Positions 47,953 to 57,013 of a stretch of DNA of 64,000 nucleotides are shown piece by piece. The notes beneath the pieces were generated by a model that saw nothing but the letters and a program-made list of their open reading frames with translations, was not told where the DNA came from and ran no database searches. The position numbers and the translations under genes are program-made. Source of the stretch: Prevotellaceae bacterium UBA2744 (lineage in GTDB: Bacteria > Bacteroidota > Bacteroidia > Bacteroidales > Bacteroidaceae); the NCBI GenBank assembly GCA_002353575.1, contig DEJQ01000007.1, positions 11,969-75,968 on the forward strand. Direction: 5' to 3'. Every line of letters begins with the position of its first letter. The stretch's first letter is position 1.

Positions 47953-50769
47953 TTATTCGTTTACAAGTATTTGTCCTTTTGTGGAGAGTCCCTCGCACGA
48001 GATATGCATTTCTTTGCATGAGGAATTGTTCCAGAACTCCACCTTTGCCTTTCCTTCCTTGTCGGTTACGATATTCGGAGCCCAAAAGATAGTACGGCGG
48101 AAGTCCTCGACCGGCGGAATCACGCTATAGTCTTCCATTTCGAATGTGGAAGGCACGTTATACCCTTGGAAATGGGTTGAGCGCACACCCTTCGAAGCCA
48201 CGTTGAAACGGAAGTGGGAATAGAGGAATACCGTCACTGGACTGACACCATTCAGGTCCGGACAGAAGAGGGCTCCTCGATATGCCTCAGGCTGTTCACT
48301 TATATACACTCCCTTGATTTCATCGAGGAAAATAGGAAGGTCCTGGTTTGTAGGCCGGTGAACCATCCACTGTGTTGGATTGCCCGTGTCTATCTTCCGT
48401 GACATATACGAGATGGCGGCATAGTCATTGTCAAGAAGCCATACGATAGGGCGATTCTTATATCCTAAGCCGTCGCGGAATATACGCGGCTGCTTGGCTG
48501 TAGTCTGGAACTGTTCATTGCTTTCCTGTGCATTTTTATCCATCTCGTCGGATTGCAGATTTCCGGAGTCCCCGGAAGTTGCTGCATCTCCTGCATCTTC
48601 AGAGAATCCGGTATCTGCATTGTTGCCGGCATCCTCAAACAGAGTCTCGTTGACAGGTGCCTCCATCGCTTCAAGCGAACCCAACATATTGGTTCCTCCG
48701 AAGAAAGGGTTTCGCTTGGCAAGCCATTCATAGACGGTGGGCAGTTCCTCGCCCCTGTCGGCATAGATATCGGCATCCAGATCAGCATTATAGTAGATAG
48801 AAGCATAGTGCTGTCCCTCTTTCTCAGATGCCCAGGCTGCACGGGCATTCTCAAATAGGCTCTTTCGCTTTGCCTTCACTACGACGGTGGGTAGCACGTG
48901 TTCTTTCTTATTGATCGGGATGTATTCCTTGCTCTCAGCGGCAGCCTTGCGGGTAGCCGGATCGTTGAAAAGGTTGGGTTTAAGCAGAGGAAGCGGACTC
49001 GTCTCCTGTGCAGTGAGCAAACGCCGGGCAGGCGAGAAGTGACGATCGATTCCCACGTAGAAGTTGGCATCTTCCCAGTACCCCTTCTTATCTGCTTTTC
49101 CTGTGTTGATGAGAAGTGTGTATTCGCCCTCTACATCGGGCATCTTAAAGGCATAGAAGCCATTGGAATCGGTCTTTGCCTCACCCTTTAAATGGAATCC
49201 GCTACGATTGAAGAGGTTCACGTCGAGCCAGACGTTATCGACTGAATACTTCTTTTTCTTCTGACGCAGTTGTCCGTATATGTACAACTGGTCTTCGATA
49301 GGCTGAGTGAATCCAACTGGATTCGGAGGCAGGAAAGAAGTCTTATTGGCTATTTTTTCGGGAGCCTTCAGTCCCGCCATGAATGCCCAGTCGTAGCGTC
49401 GCCAACCCTGTACCATCATAAGCAGGTCGGCATCGGCACGATGTTTCTTATCGTCTGCCTCAAAGTAATAACCGGGGTCGGAGATATAGCCTTTCAATTC
49501 ACTTGAGAGCAGGAGATAGGTCTGTGCATTTCCTTCAGCTCCATTGACCATCGTTGCTGCGTCGATAGCCGACAAAGAGAGAACCGCCTGAGACGGAGCC
49601 TGTATATTGAGCGTTATCTTGCCGCAGGGTTTTGGAAAGGCAACGGGGGTTGTGATACGAATGGAGTCGGATTCCCGCGATTCGGGACGGATAAAGAACA
49701 ACCTTTCGGCAAGGATCTGTCCGTCGCTGGTGAAGAACGTAATCTGATTGACTCCCGGACGCATCTTGGCACGGTCGAAAGTCATCATGACAATGTATTC
49801 AGCTACAACAGTATCAGCACGCAAGGTTACTCCATTGTGCATGATGGTATAGCCAAGCAGTTTTCCGTGCAGTGACTTACTGCAATAGAGCGTAGCATGT
49901 ATCTCGTTATCTTCCAGAGTGTTCAAGTCGAGCGACAGACCTTCGTCCTCGGGGTCTGGCAGTCGGAAGTCGTGCTGTCTGCCCTTGTTGTCTGCCAAGC
50001 GCAGATAATGGGCAGTTTCATCGGGTATATAACGGAACAGACCACGGCCTTCACGTTGCGTGGTAACAGCATCCAATACCTCTTTCCTGTCATTCAGGAG
50101 TGCACCGCCAGCCTCAACGACATTACCGGTCCGGTCGGTAGCATAGAATGCCACACGGCAGGGAACCCCCTTTATGAGATGACCGCCTTCGGGATAGAAA
50201 CGAACCCTCAGACGCCCATCGGCATCGGAGGTATCGTCAGAGGTATCGCGCAGGTTAGGCAGACGTCTCTTGTGACTGTATTCATCCATGACCATCTGTG
50301 AATAGTCGCCAGGGGTCTTAGGACGCTTGAAGATGGGCACCACGCGTGAGAAGATACCTCCGTTTCCCCAATTAGTCATATAACGCGTGTAGGCACGTAT
50401 CTCATAGAATCCTGCACCGAAGATACTATCCACTTTTATATCGCCATAGGCACAGCCGTTCGTAACTTTCAGTTTTCGTGTTTCCACGACATCGCCCGAC
50501 GGGTTTACCAGTTCTACATATACCACCTTACTCAAGTTCGTAGGAATGGTATAGTCGGCACGGACTACGTATGCCTTGAACCAAATGGTTTCACCCATGA
50601 AATAGCCCGTATTGTCGATATGCAGATACACCTTCTCCTGCGGCATGGCTTTATTGAAATTCATGGCATGCCTCATATATGACATCAGCTGCTGCAGCTC
50701 AGAGGGTTGCTGGGCACATACAAGCAGTGTATTCAACATTAATATGTAGAACAGGAATATCTTCTTCAT
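47953..50769 (-). CDS. Exported MG2/macroglobulin-like protein with degenerate TonB-plug segment
   Basis: The 938-residue protein has a signal peptide (ending LVCA), then an MG2-like domain (about 40-140; EKVYLHIDNTGYFMGETIWF, FGAGFYEIRAYTRYM) and further beta domains with a carboxypeptidase-regulatory-like segment (TDSNGFYAFKMPDVEGEYTL). A late region with PIVWLLDNDY and PIFLDEIKGVYISE resembles a TonB-receptor plug without barrel. It ends VEFWNNSSCKEMHIS, typical of alpha-2-macroglobulin-like folds. This architecture is widespread but uncharacterised in Bacteroidetes; a periplasmic or surface structural role is plausible. It is placed 9 bp after the U32 gene and 10 bp before ruvB. Confidence 0.75.
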   Translation of the reverse strand: MKKIFLFYILMLNTLLVCAQQPSELQQLMSYMRHAMNFNKAMPQEKVYLHIDNTGYFMGETIWFKAYVVRADYTIPTNLSKVVYVELVNPSGDVVETRKLKVTNGCAYGDIKVDSIFGAGFYEIRAYTRYMTNWGNGGIFSRVVPIFKRPKTPGDYSQMVMDEYSHKRRLPNLRDTSDDTSDADGRLRVRFYPEGGHLIKGVPCRVAFYATDRTGNVVEAGGALLNDRKEVLDAVTTQREGRGLFRYIPDETAHYLRLADNKGRQHDFRLPDPEDEGLSLDLNTLEDNEIHATLYCSKSLHGKLLGYTIMHNGVTLRADTVVAEYIVMMTFDRAKMRPGVNQITFFTSDGQILAERLFFIRPESRESDSIRITTPVAFPKPCGKITLNIQAPSQAVLSLSAIDAATMVNGAEGNAQTYLLLSSELKGYISDPGYYFEADDKKHRADADLLMMVQGWRRYDWAFMAGLKAPEKIANKTSFLPPNPVGFTQPIEDQLYIYGQLRQKKKKYSVDNVWLDVNLFNRSGFHLKGEAKTDSNGFYAFKMPDVEGEYTLLINTGKADKKGYWEDANFYVGIDRHFSPARRLLTAQETSPLPLLKPNLFNDPATRKAAAESKEYIPINKKEHVLPTVVVKAKRKSLFENARAAWASEKEGQHYASIYYNADLDADIYADRGEELPTVYEWLAKRNPFFGGTNMLGSLEAMEAPVNETLFEDAGNNADTGFSEDAGDAATSGDSGNLQSDEMDKNAQESNEQFQTTAKQPRIFRDGLGYKNRPIVWLLDNDYAAISYMSRKIDTGNPTQWMVHRPTNQDLPIFLDEIKGVYISEQPEAYRGALFCPDLNGVSPVTVFLYSHFRFNVASKGVRSTHFQGYNVPSTFEMEDYSVIPPVEDFRRTIFWAPNIVTDKEGKAKVEFWNNSSCKEMHISCEGLSTKGQILVNE

Positions 50770-50778
50770 AATCGGGGC

Positions 50779-52062
50779 TTATTTTTGAGTGAGCATCTGA
50801 CTTTCGTCGTTCACAAGCACATACATACGGTCGTTAAGACGTACTCTGTCATTCACCTTTATACTGATGACATCGCCTTTATGAGCTGACTCTACAGGAT
50901 AACTCTTGCTGTTGTCGTTCGGATCATCGACTCGCAGTTCGCCTACGGGCTGAATCAGGGCACCCGTGGTGGGTCCCGTGACGAGTATCTTATCCGTATT
51001 GCTGATAGAACTGTTTTCCACTAAGAATTCCGCAACACCAATCTTAGCGAAGAACTTGGTACACTTACCACAATAAACCTTTTTCTCCGTTGCCTTCGAG
51101 CCATACACATCGCACCATTCACCAAGGCGCTGCCCCTGATAGTAACCGTCCCAGAATCCACGATTGAAGACTGTGCTGAGCTGGCGGTCCCACTCATCCT
51201 TGTCGGCAGAGGCGAACGTGCCGTTGATGACTGCATTGATAGCCTCATCGTAGGCACGAACCACGGTATATACATACTCAGGGCCGCGTGCCCTACCCTC
51301 TATCTTGAACACGCGCACTCCGGCATTCATCATAATATCCATGAATCGGATGGTTTTAAGGTCCTTGGGCGACATGATATATTTGTTCTCCACTGTCAAC
51401 TCCGTACCGCTTTCAGCATCGCGCACATCATAGGCACGACGGCATATCTGAACACACTCTCCGCGATTGGCAGAACGACCTGCATTGTGAAGACTCAGGT
51501 AGCACTTGCCGCTGATAGCCATGCAGAGGGCACCGTGGCAGAACATCTCGATACGCACTGGTCTGCCACTCGGTCCGCAGATGTGCTGAGCCTCTATCTG
51601 CTCGTATATCTCCTTTACCTGCCACATATTCAGTTCGCGGGCAAGCACAACTACATCGGCAAACTGAGCATAAAACTTCAGTGCCTCGACATTGCTAATG
51701 TTCAACTGTGTACTCAGGTGTACCTCCACTCCCTGCTGACGGCAGTAGGTCATCACTGCCACATCGCTGGCGATGATGGCACTGATACGCGCATCACGGG
51801 CAGCATCGACTATCTCGTGCATCGTGTCTATGTCGTCAGAGTATATTATGGTGTTTACGGTAAGGTATGACTTCACCCCCGCCTCATGACAGACGGCAGC
51901 TATCTCACGAAGGTCGTCGATGGTAAATGCATTGGCACTATGAGCTCGCATATTGAGCTTGCCAATACCAAAATAAACAGAGTTTGCCCCAGCCTTTATT
52001 GCTGCTGCAAGACTTTCTCTCGACCCCACAGGAGCCATTATCTCACAATCCGATCTTTGCAT
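50779..52062 (-). CDS. U32-family protein, TrhP/YegQ-like tRNA hydroxylation enzyme
   Basis: The 427-residue protein has the U32 hallmark features: N-terminal MAPVGSRESLAAAIKAGANSVYFG, the signature region FCHGALCMAISGKCYLSL with GECVQICRRAY cysteines, and a C-terminal beta-barrel domain (SYPVESAHKGDVISI). Members once annotated as collagenases/proteases are now linked to prephenate-dependent hydroxylation of tRNA or rRNA; the length fits TrhP. The promoter is at 52090-52121. The first 35 codons plus promoter are duplicated 1.6 kb upstream, beyond an ATPase gene. The remaining sequence looks intact. Confidence 0.88.
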   Translation of the reverse strand: MQRSDCEIMAPVGSRESLAAAIKAGANSVYFGIGKLNMRAHSANAFTIDDLREIAAVCHEAGVKSYLTVNTIIYSDDIDTMHEIVDAARDARISAIIASDVAVMTYCRQQGVEVHLSTQLNISNVEALKFYAQFADVVVLARELNMWQVKEIYEQIEAQHICGPSGRPVRIEMFCHGALCMAISGKCYLSLHNAGRSANRGECVQICRRAYDVRDAESGTELTVENKYIMSPKDLKTIRFMDIMMNAGVRVFKIEGRARGPEYVYTVVRAYDEAINAVINGTFASADKDEWDRQLSTVFNRGFWDGYYQGQRLGEWCDVYGSKATEKKVYCGKCTKFFAKIGVAEFLVENSSISNTDKILVTGPTTGALIQPVGELRVDDPNDNSKSYPVESAHKGDVISIKVNDRVRLNDRMYVLVNDESQMLTQK

Positions 52063-52135
52063 TTACTTATGTCTTAAAGGAATATCCCACAAAGGTAGTG
52101 CAAACTGAATGAAATGCCAAATAAATTGATTTTTT
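51961..52135. repeat. 175-bp direct repeat, copy A (functional U32 5' end)
   Basis: Covers the first 34 codons of the U32 gene and its promoter. Copy B (53597-53771), same orientation, differs at 11 of 175 positions. Together they bracket the ATPase gene 52152-53486. Confidence 0.95.
52090..52121 (-). promoter_or_regulatory. Promoter of the U32-MG2-ruvB operon
   Basis: Minus-strand TTTG (52118-52121), 20-bp spacer, TACCTTTG (52090-52097). In duplicate copy B the -7 box reads TGCCTTTG, suggesting only this copy is a full promoter. Confidence 0.75.
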
Positions 52136-52151
52136 AATTAAAGGGGAAGGG

Positions 52152-53486
52152 TCAGGGATTAGTAAATAAGAGTGAAAGAAGTTTGTTGAGCCATCCAGCA
52201 AGAGGGGCGGGACTACTTAATAGTCCTGCATTGAATTGGAGATTCAGCATAGAAAAACGAATACGGTAGTGCGGCTCATACTTTTTAGTATAAACAGAAA
52301 GACTACTGCCACTGATATTATCTTCTGCTTTCACCTCAATAGGTATAATTTCAGCATTCCACTGGATAACAAACTCTACTTCAGCAGTTGCAGACGACGT
52401 CCAATAATATGGCTTTTGATTATCAGAAAGCGACATAATTGACTGTAATACAGCATTCTCGGCCATAGCCCCTTTAAACTCTGTATAATTAGCTATAGGA
52501 TCTGTTACAACAGATGCTGGCAAATGAGCCAAACGGCGAAGCAATCCACAATCGCAAGCATAGACCTTGAATGCATCCGTCTCTTCATATGCAGAAATTG
52601 GCATACCAGGCTTACTGATATTGAAAATGCGGTATATCATCCCTGCATCCTCCAACCACATCAAGGCATCTTCATAGTCTTTTGAGCGGGCACCAGTTTT
52701 GATTACCTTCCACACAAATTTCCGATTTTCTTTTGACAGCTGGGCTGGCAACGAATGCCACACAGCATGAATACGTGGTATTTCACGTGGCTCGGCATAT
52801 TTTGCGAAATCCAACTCATAAAGGTCAAGAATGGCTTGAAGAACTGACTCAACTTCGCCAATACCTTTGTTTTGAAGTAAGGCAACAACAGCCTCTGGCA
52901 TACCACCTGAAACCTGATAACGTCTGTACTCTGTACGCAATTTGTTCATGATGATTTCAGGTAGATGGTGAATTTCCTCAAGCGAATCAATATATTCGTA
53001 TGTTCGGATATCGCTGGCTTGTAAGAACTCCTTAAATGTAATAGGATACATATTAATTATTTTCACCTTTCCCACAGGTACCGCCATTCTGCGTTTTTTG
53101 ACAGCAACACCCAATAATGAACCAGCAGCAATAACATGGTACTGAGGAGCCTCTTCACAGAAGTATTTTAAGCTGTTAAGTGCTTCCTCACACTCCTGTA
53201 TCTCATCAAAGATTATCAACGTCTCGCCAGCTACAATTGGTTGGTCGCAATAAAGCATCAGTTCCTTGATAAGTCTCTGCGGATCTTTTGTCTGCTGAAA
53301 TACAGATTTCAGTTCTGGCTGATGGTCAAAGTCAAATTTAACACAATATTTGAAACACTCTTTACCGAATGTTTCCATTGCCCATGTTTTACCAATCTGA
53401 CGTGCACCGCGAAGCAATATGGGCTTTCTGTCAGGAGTGTCTTTCCATGCCTTAAACTTGTTGATAATATCTCTTTCTATCCTCAT
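52152..53486 (-). CDS. AAA-family ATPase with DUF4143, copy 1
   Basis: The 444-residue protein has an N-terminal P-loop (GARQIGKTW, residues 27-35), Walker B LIIFDEIQE, a sensor segment HVIAAGSLLG, and the C-terminal DUF4143 region with a PD-(D/E)XK-like core (TSSATAEVEFVIQWNAEIIPIEVKAEDN; the E...IEVKA pattern is nuclease-like). These ATPases are abundant in Bacteroidetes and often occur in many copies per genome; function is unknown, though the nuclease-like fold hints at nucleic-acid processing or defence. It is inserted upstream of the U32 gene between the two copies of a 175-bp repeat. It is only distantly similar to the second ATPase at 60.3 kb. Confidence 0.88.
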   Translation of the reverse strand: MRIERDIINKFKAWKDTPDRKPILLRGARQIGKTWAMETFGKECFKYCVKFDFDHQPELKSVFQQTKDPQRLIKELMLYCDQPIVAGETLIIFDEIQECEEALNSLKYFCEEAPQYHVIAAGSLLGVAVKKRRMAVPVGKVKIINMYPITFKEFLQASDIRTYEYIDSLEEIHHLPEIIMNKLRTEYRRYQVSGGMPEAVVALLQNKGIGEVESVLQAILDLYELDFAKYAEPREIPRIHAVWHSLPAQLSKENRKFVWKVIKTGARSKDYEDALMWLEDAGMIYRIFNISKPGMPISAYEETDAFKVYACDCGLLRRLAHLPASVVTDPIANYTEFKGAMAENAVLQSIMSLSDNQKPYYWTSSATAEVEFVIQWNAEIIPIEVKAEDNISGSSLSVYTKKYEPHYRIRFSMLNLQFNAGLLSSPAPLAGWLNKLLSLLFTNP

Positions 53487-53545
53487 ATTACACTACAAAG
53501 TTCGATTTTGTGTATAAAAATTACATTTTTTCTAACTTTCCGGTG

Positions 53546-53579
53546 CAAAAGTACTAAACTTTTTATAAACCTCTGCAAA
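53546..53579 (-). promoter_or_regulatory. Possible promoter of the first ATPase gene
   Basis: Minus-strand TTTG (53576-53579), 22-bp spacer, TACTTTTG (53546-53553). The spacer is slightly long. The leader to the start at 53486 is about 55 bases. Confidence 0.4.
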
Positions 53580-53593
53580 AAAGATGATGTTTT

Positions 53594-53698
53594 TTTGCCG
53601 ATACCAAAATAAACAGAGTTTGCTTCAGCCTTAATAGCTGCAGCAAGACTTTCCCTCGACCCCACAGGAGCCATTATCTCACAATCTGATCGTTGCAT
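53594..53698 (-). pseudogene. Truncated U32 gene fragment
   Basis: The first 35 residues match the N-terminus of the intact U32 protein except for one substitution (AEANS for AGANS), then the frame continues into unrelated sequence (KKTSSFLQ) and ends within the leader of the ATPase gene. It is a remnant of duplication, not a functional gene. Confidence 0.85.
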
Positions 53699-53771
53699 TT
53701 ACTTATGTCTTAAAGGAATATCCGACAAAGGCAGTGCAAACTGAATGAAATGCCAAATAAATTGATTTTTT
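53597..53771. repeat. 175-bp direct repeat, copy B (remnant U32 5' end)
   Basis: Carries a U32 start codon (53698) and about 34 codons that then run out of homology at a run of seven T residues. It has a G-to-E change in a conserved AGANS motif (now AEANS) and a damaged -7 box. The run gatgatgtttttttgccg at its inner junction is also found at 59931-59951. Confidence 0.95.
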
Positions 53772-53799
53772 TCCGACTCAGCAGTAAAATCCTCTTGTA

Positions 53800-56601
53800 T
53801 TACATTCTGCAGAGATAGCCTTTTTCGAAGACACTTGGGAAAAGGAATTTTGATTCTCTATCCACAAATTTCACAATGAGGAATTTACTGTCGAGAGAAA
53901 CCACTCTACCTGTTCCAAAGCTCTTATGAACAACCTTGTCCCCTACCTCCAGATTCTCCCAAGGAGTTTCAGGCATTTCTTCTTCCTCTGGAACTACATC
54001 TTCTGTTTCTACCGCTTCCTCAATAGTCTCTTCCTCTATATCTTTGTCCTCAATAGTAGTTTTCTCCATAACAGTATCCCAACCACCGATAACAGTATTG
54101 GTATGAGTATTGATGCCTGTATATTCAAGAGAAGAATCCTCGTATCTCTTGAACTTATACACAGCATCGTTCATCAAGTCGCTATTGAATACGCCCAGAC
54201 TTACCAGCAGACTGAAATCTTGAAGAGTCAAGCCGGTTACCTTGCGGAACAGTTCCGGCTCCAACTGCATTATGACATCTTTCAAGCAATATTCTCTGTA
54301 ATCAGTAAGGTACATGAACACAGGTATTCGTGTGGCAAACTTTATGAGTTTTTCCTGAATCTCCCTGCGTTTGCTCTTATACTCTTTTTCCTCCTCCGTC
54401 AGTTCTTTCTTTTCCTTTGGAGTCATCTGGCTTGGGTCTTTCGTCTTCTTTGTCTGCTTTACATGTTCCGACTTATTAATGATAGTTTCAATGTCAGAAT
54501 TCAAGCTACGGAAACCCTCAATGTTCATCAGCGCTTTCATTGCCTCCGGATTGTTCAGCAAACGCTGCAGAGTAGCATTATCCACGTTTACCAATACGGC
54601 ACTTTCCCACCTGCGTGCAAGCAAAGTCGCTGTTGTGCCACTCATCGCCATATCAAGCACTCCGGCTGCATCAATCTCTTTCATCGAAGAACCGTCATAA
54701 GCCAGAATTGGCAGGAACTTGATAAACTGCTCCACCTTCTTTTCCGGATTACTTACCTCAACATTCAGCTGACAACTGTATTCCTCCACCTGACGCAAAG
54801 CCCGGTTTGGAGCAAAGTCAAATACATAGCAGAGAGGCTTCAGTATTACCTCCTTGCCTTCCGCATCTTTTGTTGTCCAAGGAGACTGCACTCGGAAAGC
54901 TGCTTGGAAATATGTTTCTGGGGATGTAGTATTCCTCAGCATCATGATGCCAGTCCAAGGCTTTACTGTAACACCTGTAGATAGTTTTCCGCACGACAGA
55001 GTTATCGTCTTTGATTGCTGAGGATCATCCATAGCATTATAAACTGGGGTTACTGCTTTTGCGCCCATACCAGCCTCATTTCCTGCTGCTACTATTACCT
55101 CATAGTCATCAAAGAATCTGTTAGCCCTCTTCCTCAGCAATGCTGCCATAGCCTTGCATGCTGCCACACTTGGCAGAAACCAATAGGTGTGTTGTAAGTA
55201 ACTCAGCAAACGGCTGTCAGAGAAAGGCATTGGCGGTTTCTCTTTGCCTTGCTTCAGTTCTGTTATAATATTGTCAGTATATGTACCTCGAATCAAGTCC
55301 AGCCATTTCTGCACATATTCCTCATGAATAAAAGATGCTTCGCTCCCCTCGCCATTAGGAGAGGGGCTGGGGGTGAGGCTTTCTGCACGGAAGAATTCAT
55401 TAAGGTCGAATTCGTCAAACTCTCCTTGTGATGCTATCTCGCTTATGCTCTCAGGCATCTGATAGGTCAGCATCACCATTTTGGGCAGTTGAGCATAAGG
55501 ATTGTCGTCCCCCTTCCATTCTTCTTTGGCTGCCTGTTCGTCAGAATACGTCCAGTTGAATATCTGTTCCTCTATAAACTCTCCTGTCGATATAGCTCTG
55601 AATGGTGTACCTGAAAGATACAGATATGCACCAGTTCTCAGAGGCATCAATTCCTCGTCATATATCTCTCGTGCCTCTATCTCGCCTGATGAGTCAGCAT
55701 CCTCCGTAATAATCTCTCCTGCCTCAGTAGCACGTTGCAGGGCTGGGTCTTTCTTGTCATAGAAGTTCTTTGCGTTCTTGCCCCATGCACCATAGTGATA
55801 TTCATCGAGCACTATGCAATCCCAGTCTATCGTCTGTATCCATTCGTTGGTAGCCTTTATGCCTCCCATAGCATTTCTGCCCAATACGTCTTGGAAAGAA
55901 GCGAAGCAGACGAAAGGTTTCCTTTCATTGACATAGTTAAACTCTCTGTCATCCTGTTTCTGACAGAACTGCCATCCTTCAAAGTCTTTATGTGTTATGA
56001 GGTCTTCTTCCCAAGCAGTCTTTACGGCAGGTTTGAATGTGAGCACCAGCACCTTTGTCCATCCCATCTTCAATGCCAGTTGGTATGTGGTAAAGGTCTT
56101 GCCGAAACGCATCTTTGCATTCCAAAGGAAGTGAGGTGTCAGTCCTCTGTTGTCAGGATCTTTCTTAAATGCCAAGAAATAGCTTGCGGTCTTCTTTACT
56201 GCCCGTTCCTGTTCTGGTCGCATGGGGAAATCATAGATGCGTTCCGTCATGCTGTCACGTCTCTCCATAGCAGCACGAATAGCCTTTTCCACATCTTTCA
56301 CCTCACAGCGGAACCATTCGCCAAAGGGGTTTGCGAATCTTGCTTTTCTCAAATAGTAGTGTACTCCACCCAACCCCTTATCCATAAAGAATGTGCCATC
56401 TGAGCGCATGGAGCTTCGTTTCAAGACTATATTTTTCTCAAGATATAGTTCATGTCCCTGTTCCTCGATTCGGATAGTACCAGGCCGTGAGGTATAGCCC
56501 ACTTTCAACAGTCCCTTATATTTAGGAACATCAGGCAAGCTATAAGCATATATAGTTGGTGTCTCTTCAACCCTGTTTCGGAGTAAATCTTGTGTTGCCA
56601 T
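53800..56601 (-). CDS. GIY-YIG nuclease-DEAD-box helicase fusion, restriction-like
   Basis: The 933-residue protein opens with a T5orf172-type GIY-YIG domain (about 15-110; IYAYSLPD, LLKVGYT and a following arginine). A superfamily 2 helicase core follows (about 125-620) with Walker A MRFGKTFTTYQ near residue 165, the DEAD-like VLDEYHYGAW near 264, LYLSGTPFRA and the C-terminal SPETYFQAAFRVQSPW. A charged coil (KKTKDPSQMTPKEKKE) and a Tudor-like end (GDKVVHKSFGTGRVVSL) complete it. It is probably the cleavage/translocation subunit working with the Eco57I-type methylase encoded upstream. An in-frame insertion of a palindromic repeat (PSPSPNGEG) lies near residues 405-420. The gene is separated from the methylase by 412 bp containing a small gene. 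Confidence 0.85.
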   Translation of the reverse strand: MATQDLLRNRVEETPTIYAYSLPDVPKYKGLLKVGYTSRPGTIRIEEQGHELYLEKNIVLKRSSMRSDGTFFMDKGLGGVHYYLRKARFANPFGEWFRCEVKDVEKAIRAAMERRDSMTERIYDFPMRPEQERAVKKTASYFLAFKKDPDNRGLTPHFLWNAKMRFGKTFTTYQLALKMGWTKVLVLTFKPAVKTAWEEDLITHKDFEGWQFCQKQDDREFNYVNERKPFVCFASFQDVLGRNAMGGIKATNEWIQTIDWDCIVLDEYHYGAWGKNAKNFYDKKDPALQRATEAGEIITEDADSSGEIEAREIYDEELMPLRTGAYLYLSGTPFRAISTGEFIEEQIFNWTYSDEQAAKEEWKGDDNPYAQLPKMVMLTYQMPESISEIASQGEFDEFDLNEFFRAESLTPSPSPNGEGSEASFIHEEYVQKWLDLIRGTYTDNIITELKQGKEKPPMPFSDSRLLSYLQHTYWFLPSVAACKAMAALLRKRANRFFDDYEVIVAAGNEAGMGAKAVTPVYNAMDDPQQSKTITLSCGKLSTGVTVKPWTGIMMLRNTTSPETYFQAAFRVQSPWTTKDAEGKEVILKPLCYVFDFAPNRALRQVEEYSCQLNVEVSNPEKKVEQFIKFLPILAYDGSSMKEIDAAGVLDMAMSGTTATLLARRWESAVLVNVDNATLQRLLNNPEAMKALMNIEGFRSLNSDIETIINKSEHVKQTKKTKDPSQMTPKEKKELTEEEKEYKSKRREIQEKLIKFATRIPVFMYLTDYREYCLKDVIMQLEPELFRKVTGLTLQDFSLLVSLGVFNSDLMNDAVYKFKRYEDSSLEYTGINTHTNTVIGGWDTVMEKTTIEDKDIEEETIEEAVETEDVVPEEEEMPETPWENLEVGDKVVHKSFGTGRVVSLDSKFLIVKFVDRESKFLFPSVFEKGYLCRM
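55337..55380. repeat. Palindromic repeat inserted in frame in the helicase gene
   Basis: A dyad built on CCCCTCGCC and GGAGAGGGG with a G-rich tail encodes LTPSPSPNGEGS on the minus strand. This is the familiar peptide of short palindromic intergenic repeats that sometimes invade coding sequences. It disrupts no frame. Confidence 0.7.
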
Positions 56602-56665
56602 AACTTTATTTCTTATCTGTTATGGCGCTTAGATAAGTTATCTAAGTTTATCCTGGAAATCTTCA

Positions 56666-56700
56666 AAAAAAAGAATACATACCGGAAGATTCCAGTATGT
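56666..56700 (-). terminator. Terminator of the 50-codon gene
   Basis: ACATACCGGAA (56677-56687) pairs with TTCCAGTATGT (56690-56700), one mismatch, very short loop; on the minus strand the stem is followed by TTC and eight T residues. It lies 46 bp after the small gene's stop and 65 bp before the helicase start. Confidence 0.8.
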
Positions 56701-56745
56701 ATGGTGATTTTTTATTCAGTTCCGAGAGAGAGAATGTCAATTCCA

Positions 56746-56898
56746 TTATTTTGTAATATTGACAGTGTTGTACCCTTGTCGCTTGAATTCATCAAACGAC
56801 ATTCTACCAGAAGTAAGATCCTCCCATACCTTGCGGAGATTCACAGCACGCTTAAAAGCAGCCTTCTTTTCTTCTTTTGTTTCGTACACCTTAATCAT
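56746..56898 (-). CDS. Small 50-residue protein of unknown function
   Basis: ATG 56898 to TAA 56746 encodes a charged helical peptide (MIKVYETKEEKKAAFKRAVN, then RKVWEDLTSGRMSFDEFKRQ and a short tail ending TVNITK). It has its own good promoter and its own terminator, so it is a real independent transcription unit, though it is nested between the methylase and helicase genes on the same strand. I do not recognise a family. A role as regulator, antitoxin-like inhibitor or accessory factor of the restriction-like system is possible but unsupported beyond position. Confidence 0.75.
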   Translation of the reverse strand: MIKVYETKEEKKAAFKRAVNLRKVWEDLTSGRMSFDEFKRQGYNTVNITK

Positions 56899-56919
56899 AT
56901 TACTTCGTTTTTCTCGATG

Positions 56920-56950
56920 CAAATGTACAAGGTGTATTCTAAACTTCCAA
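56920..56950 (-). promoter_or_regulatory. Promoter of the 50-codon gene
   Basis: Minus-strand TTTG (56947-56950), 19-bp spacer, TACATTTG (56920-56927). The leader would be about 15 bases. Confidence 0.75.
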
Positions 56951-57013
56951 ATAAAAACTTAAAAAACTTGTCAAAGAGCGCCTTTTATTATATTGTCTTT
57001 TATTATCTTACCA

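Noticed and set aside
53483..53698. Separate 71-codon gene starting like the U32 protein
   Set aside because: Only the first 35 residues match, the rest is non-homologous and the promoter is damaged; it is a duplication remnant.
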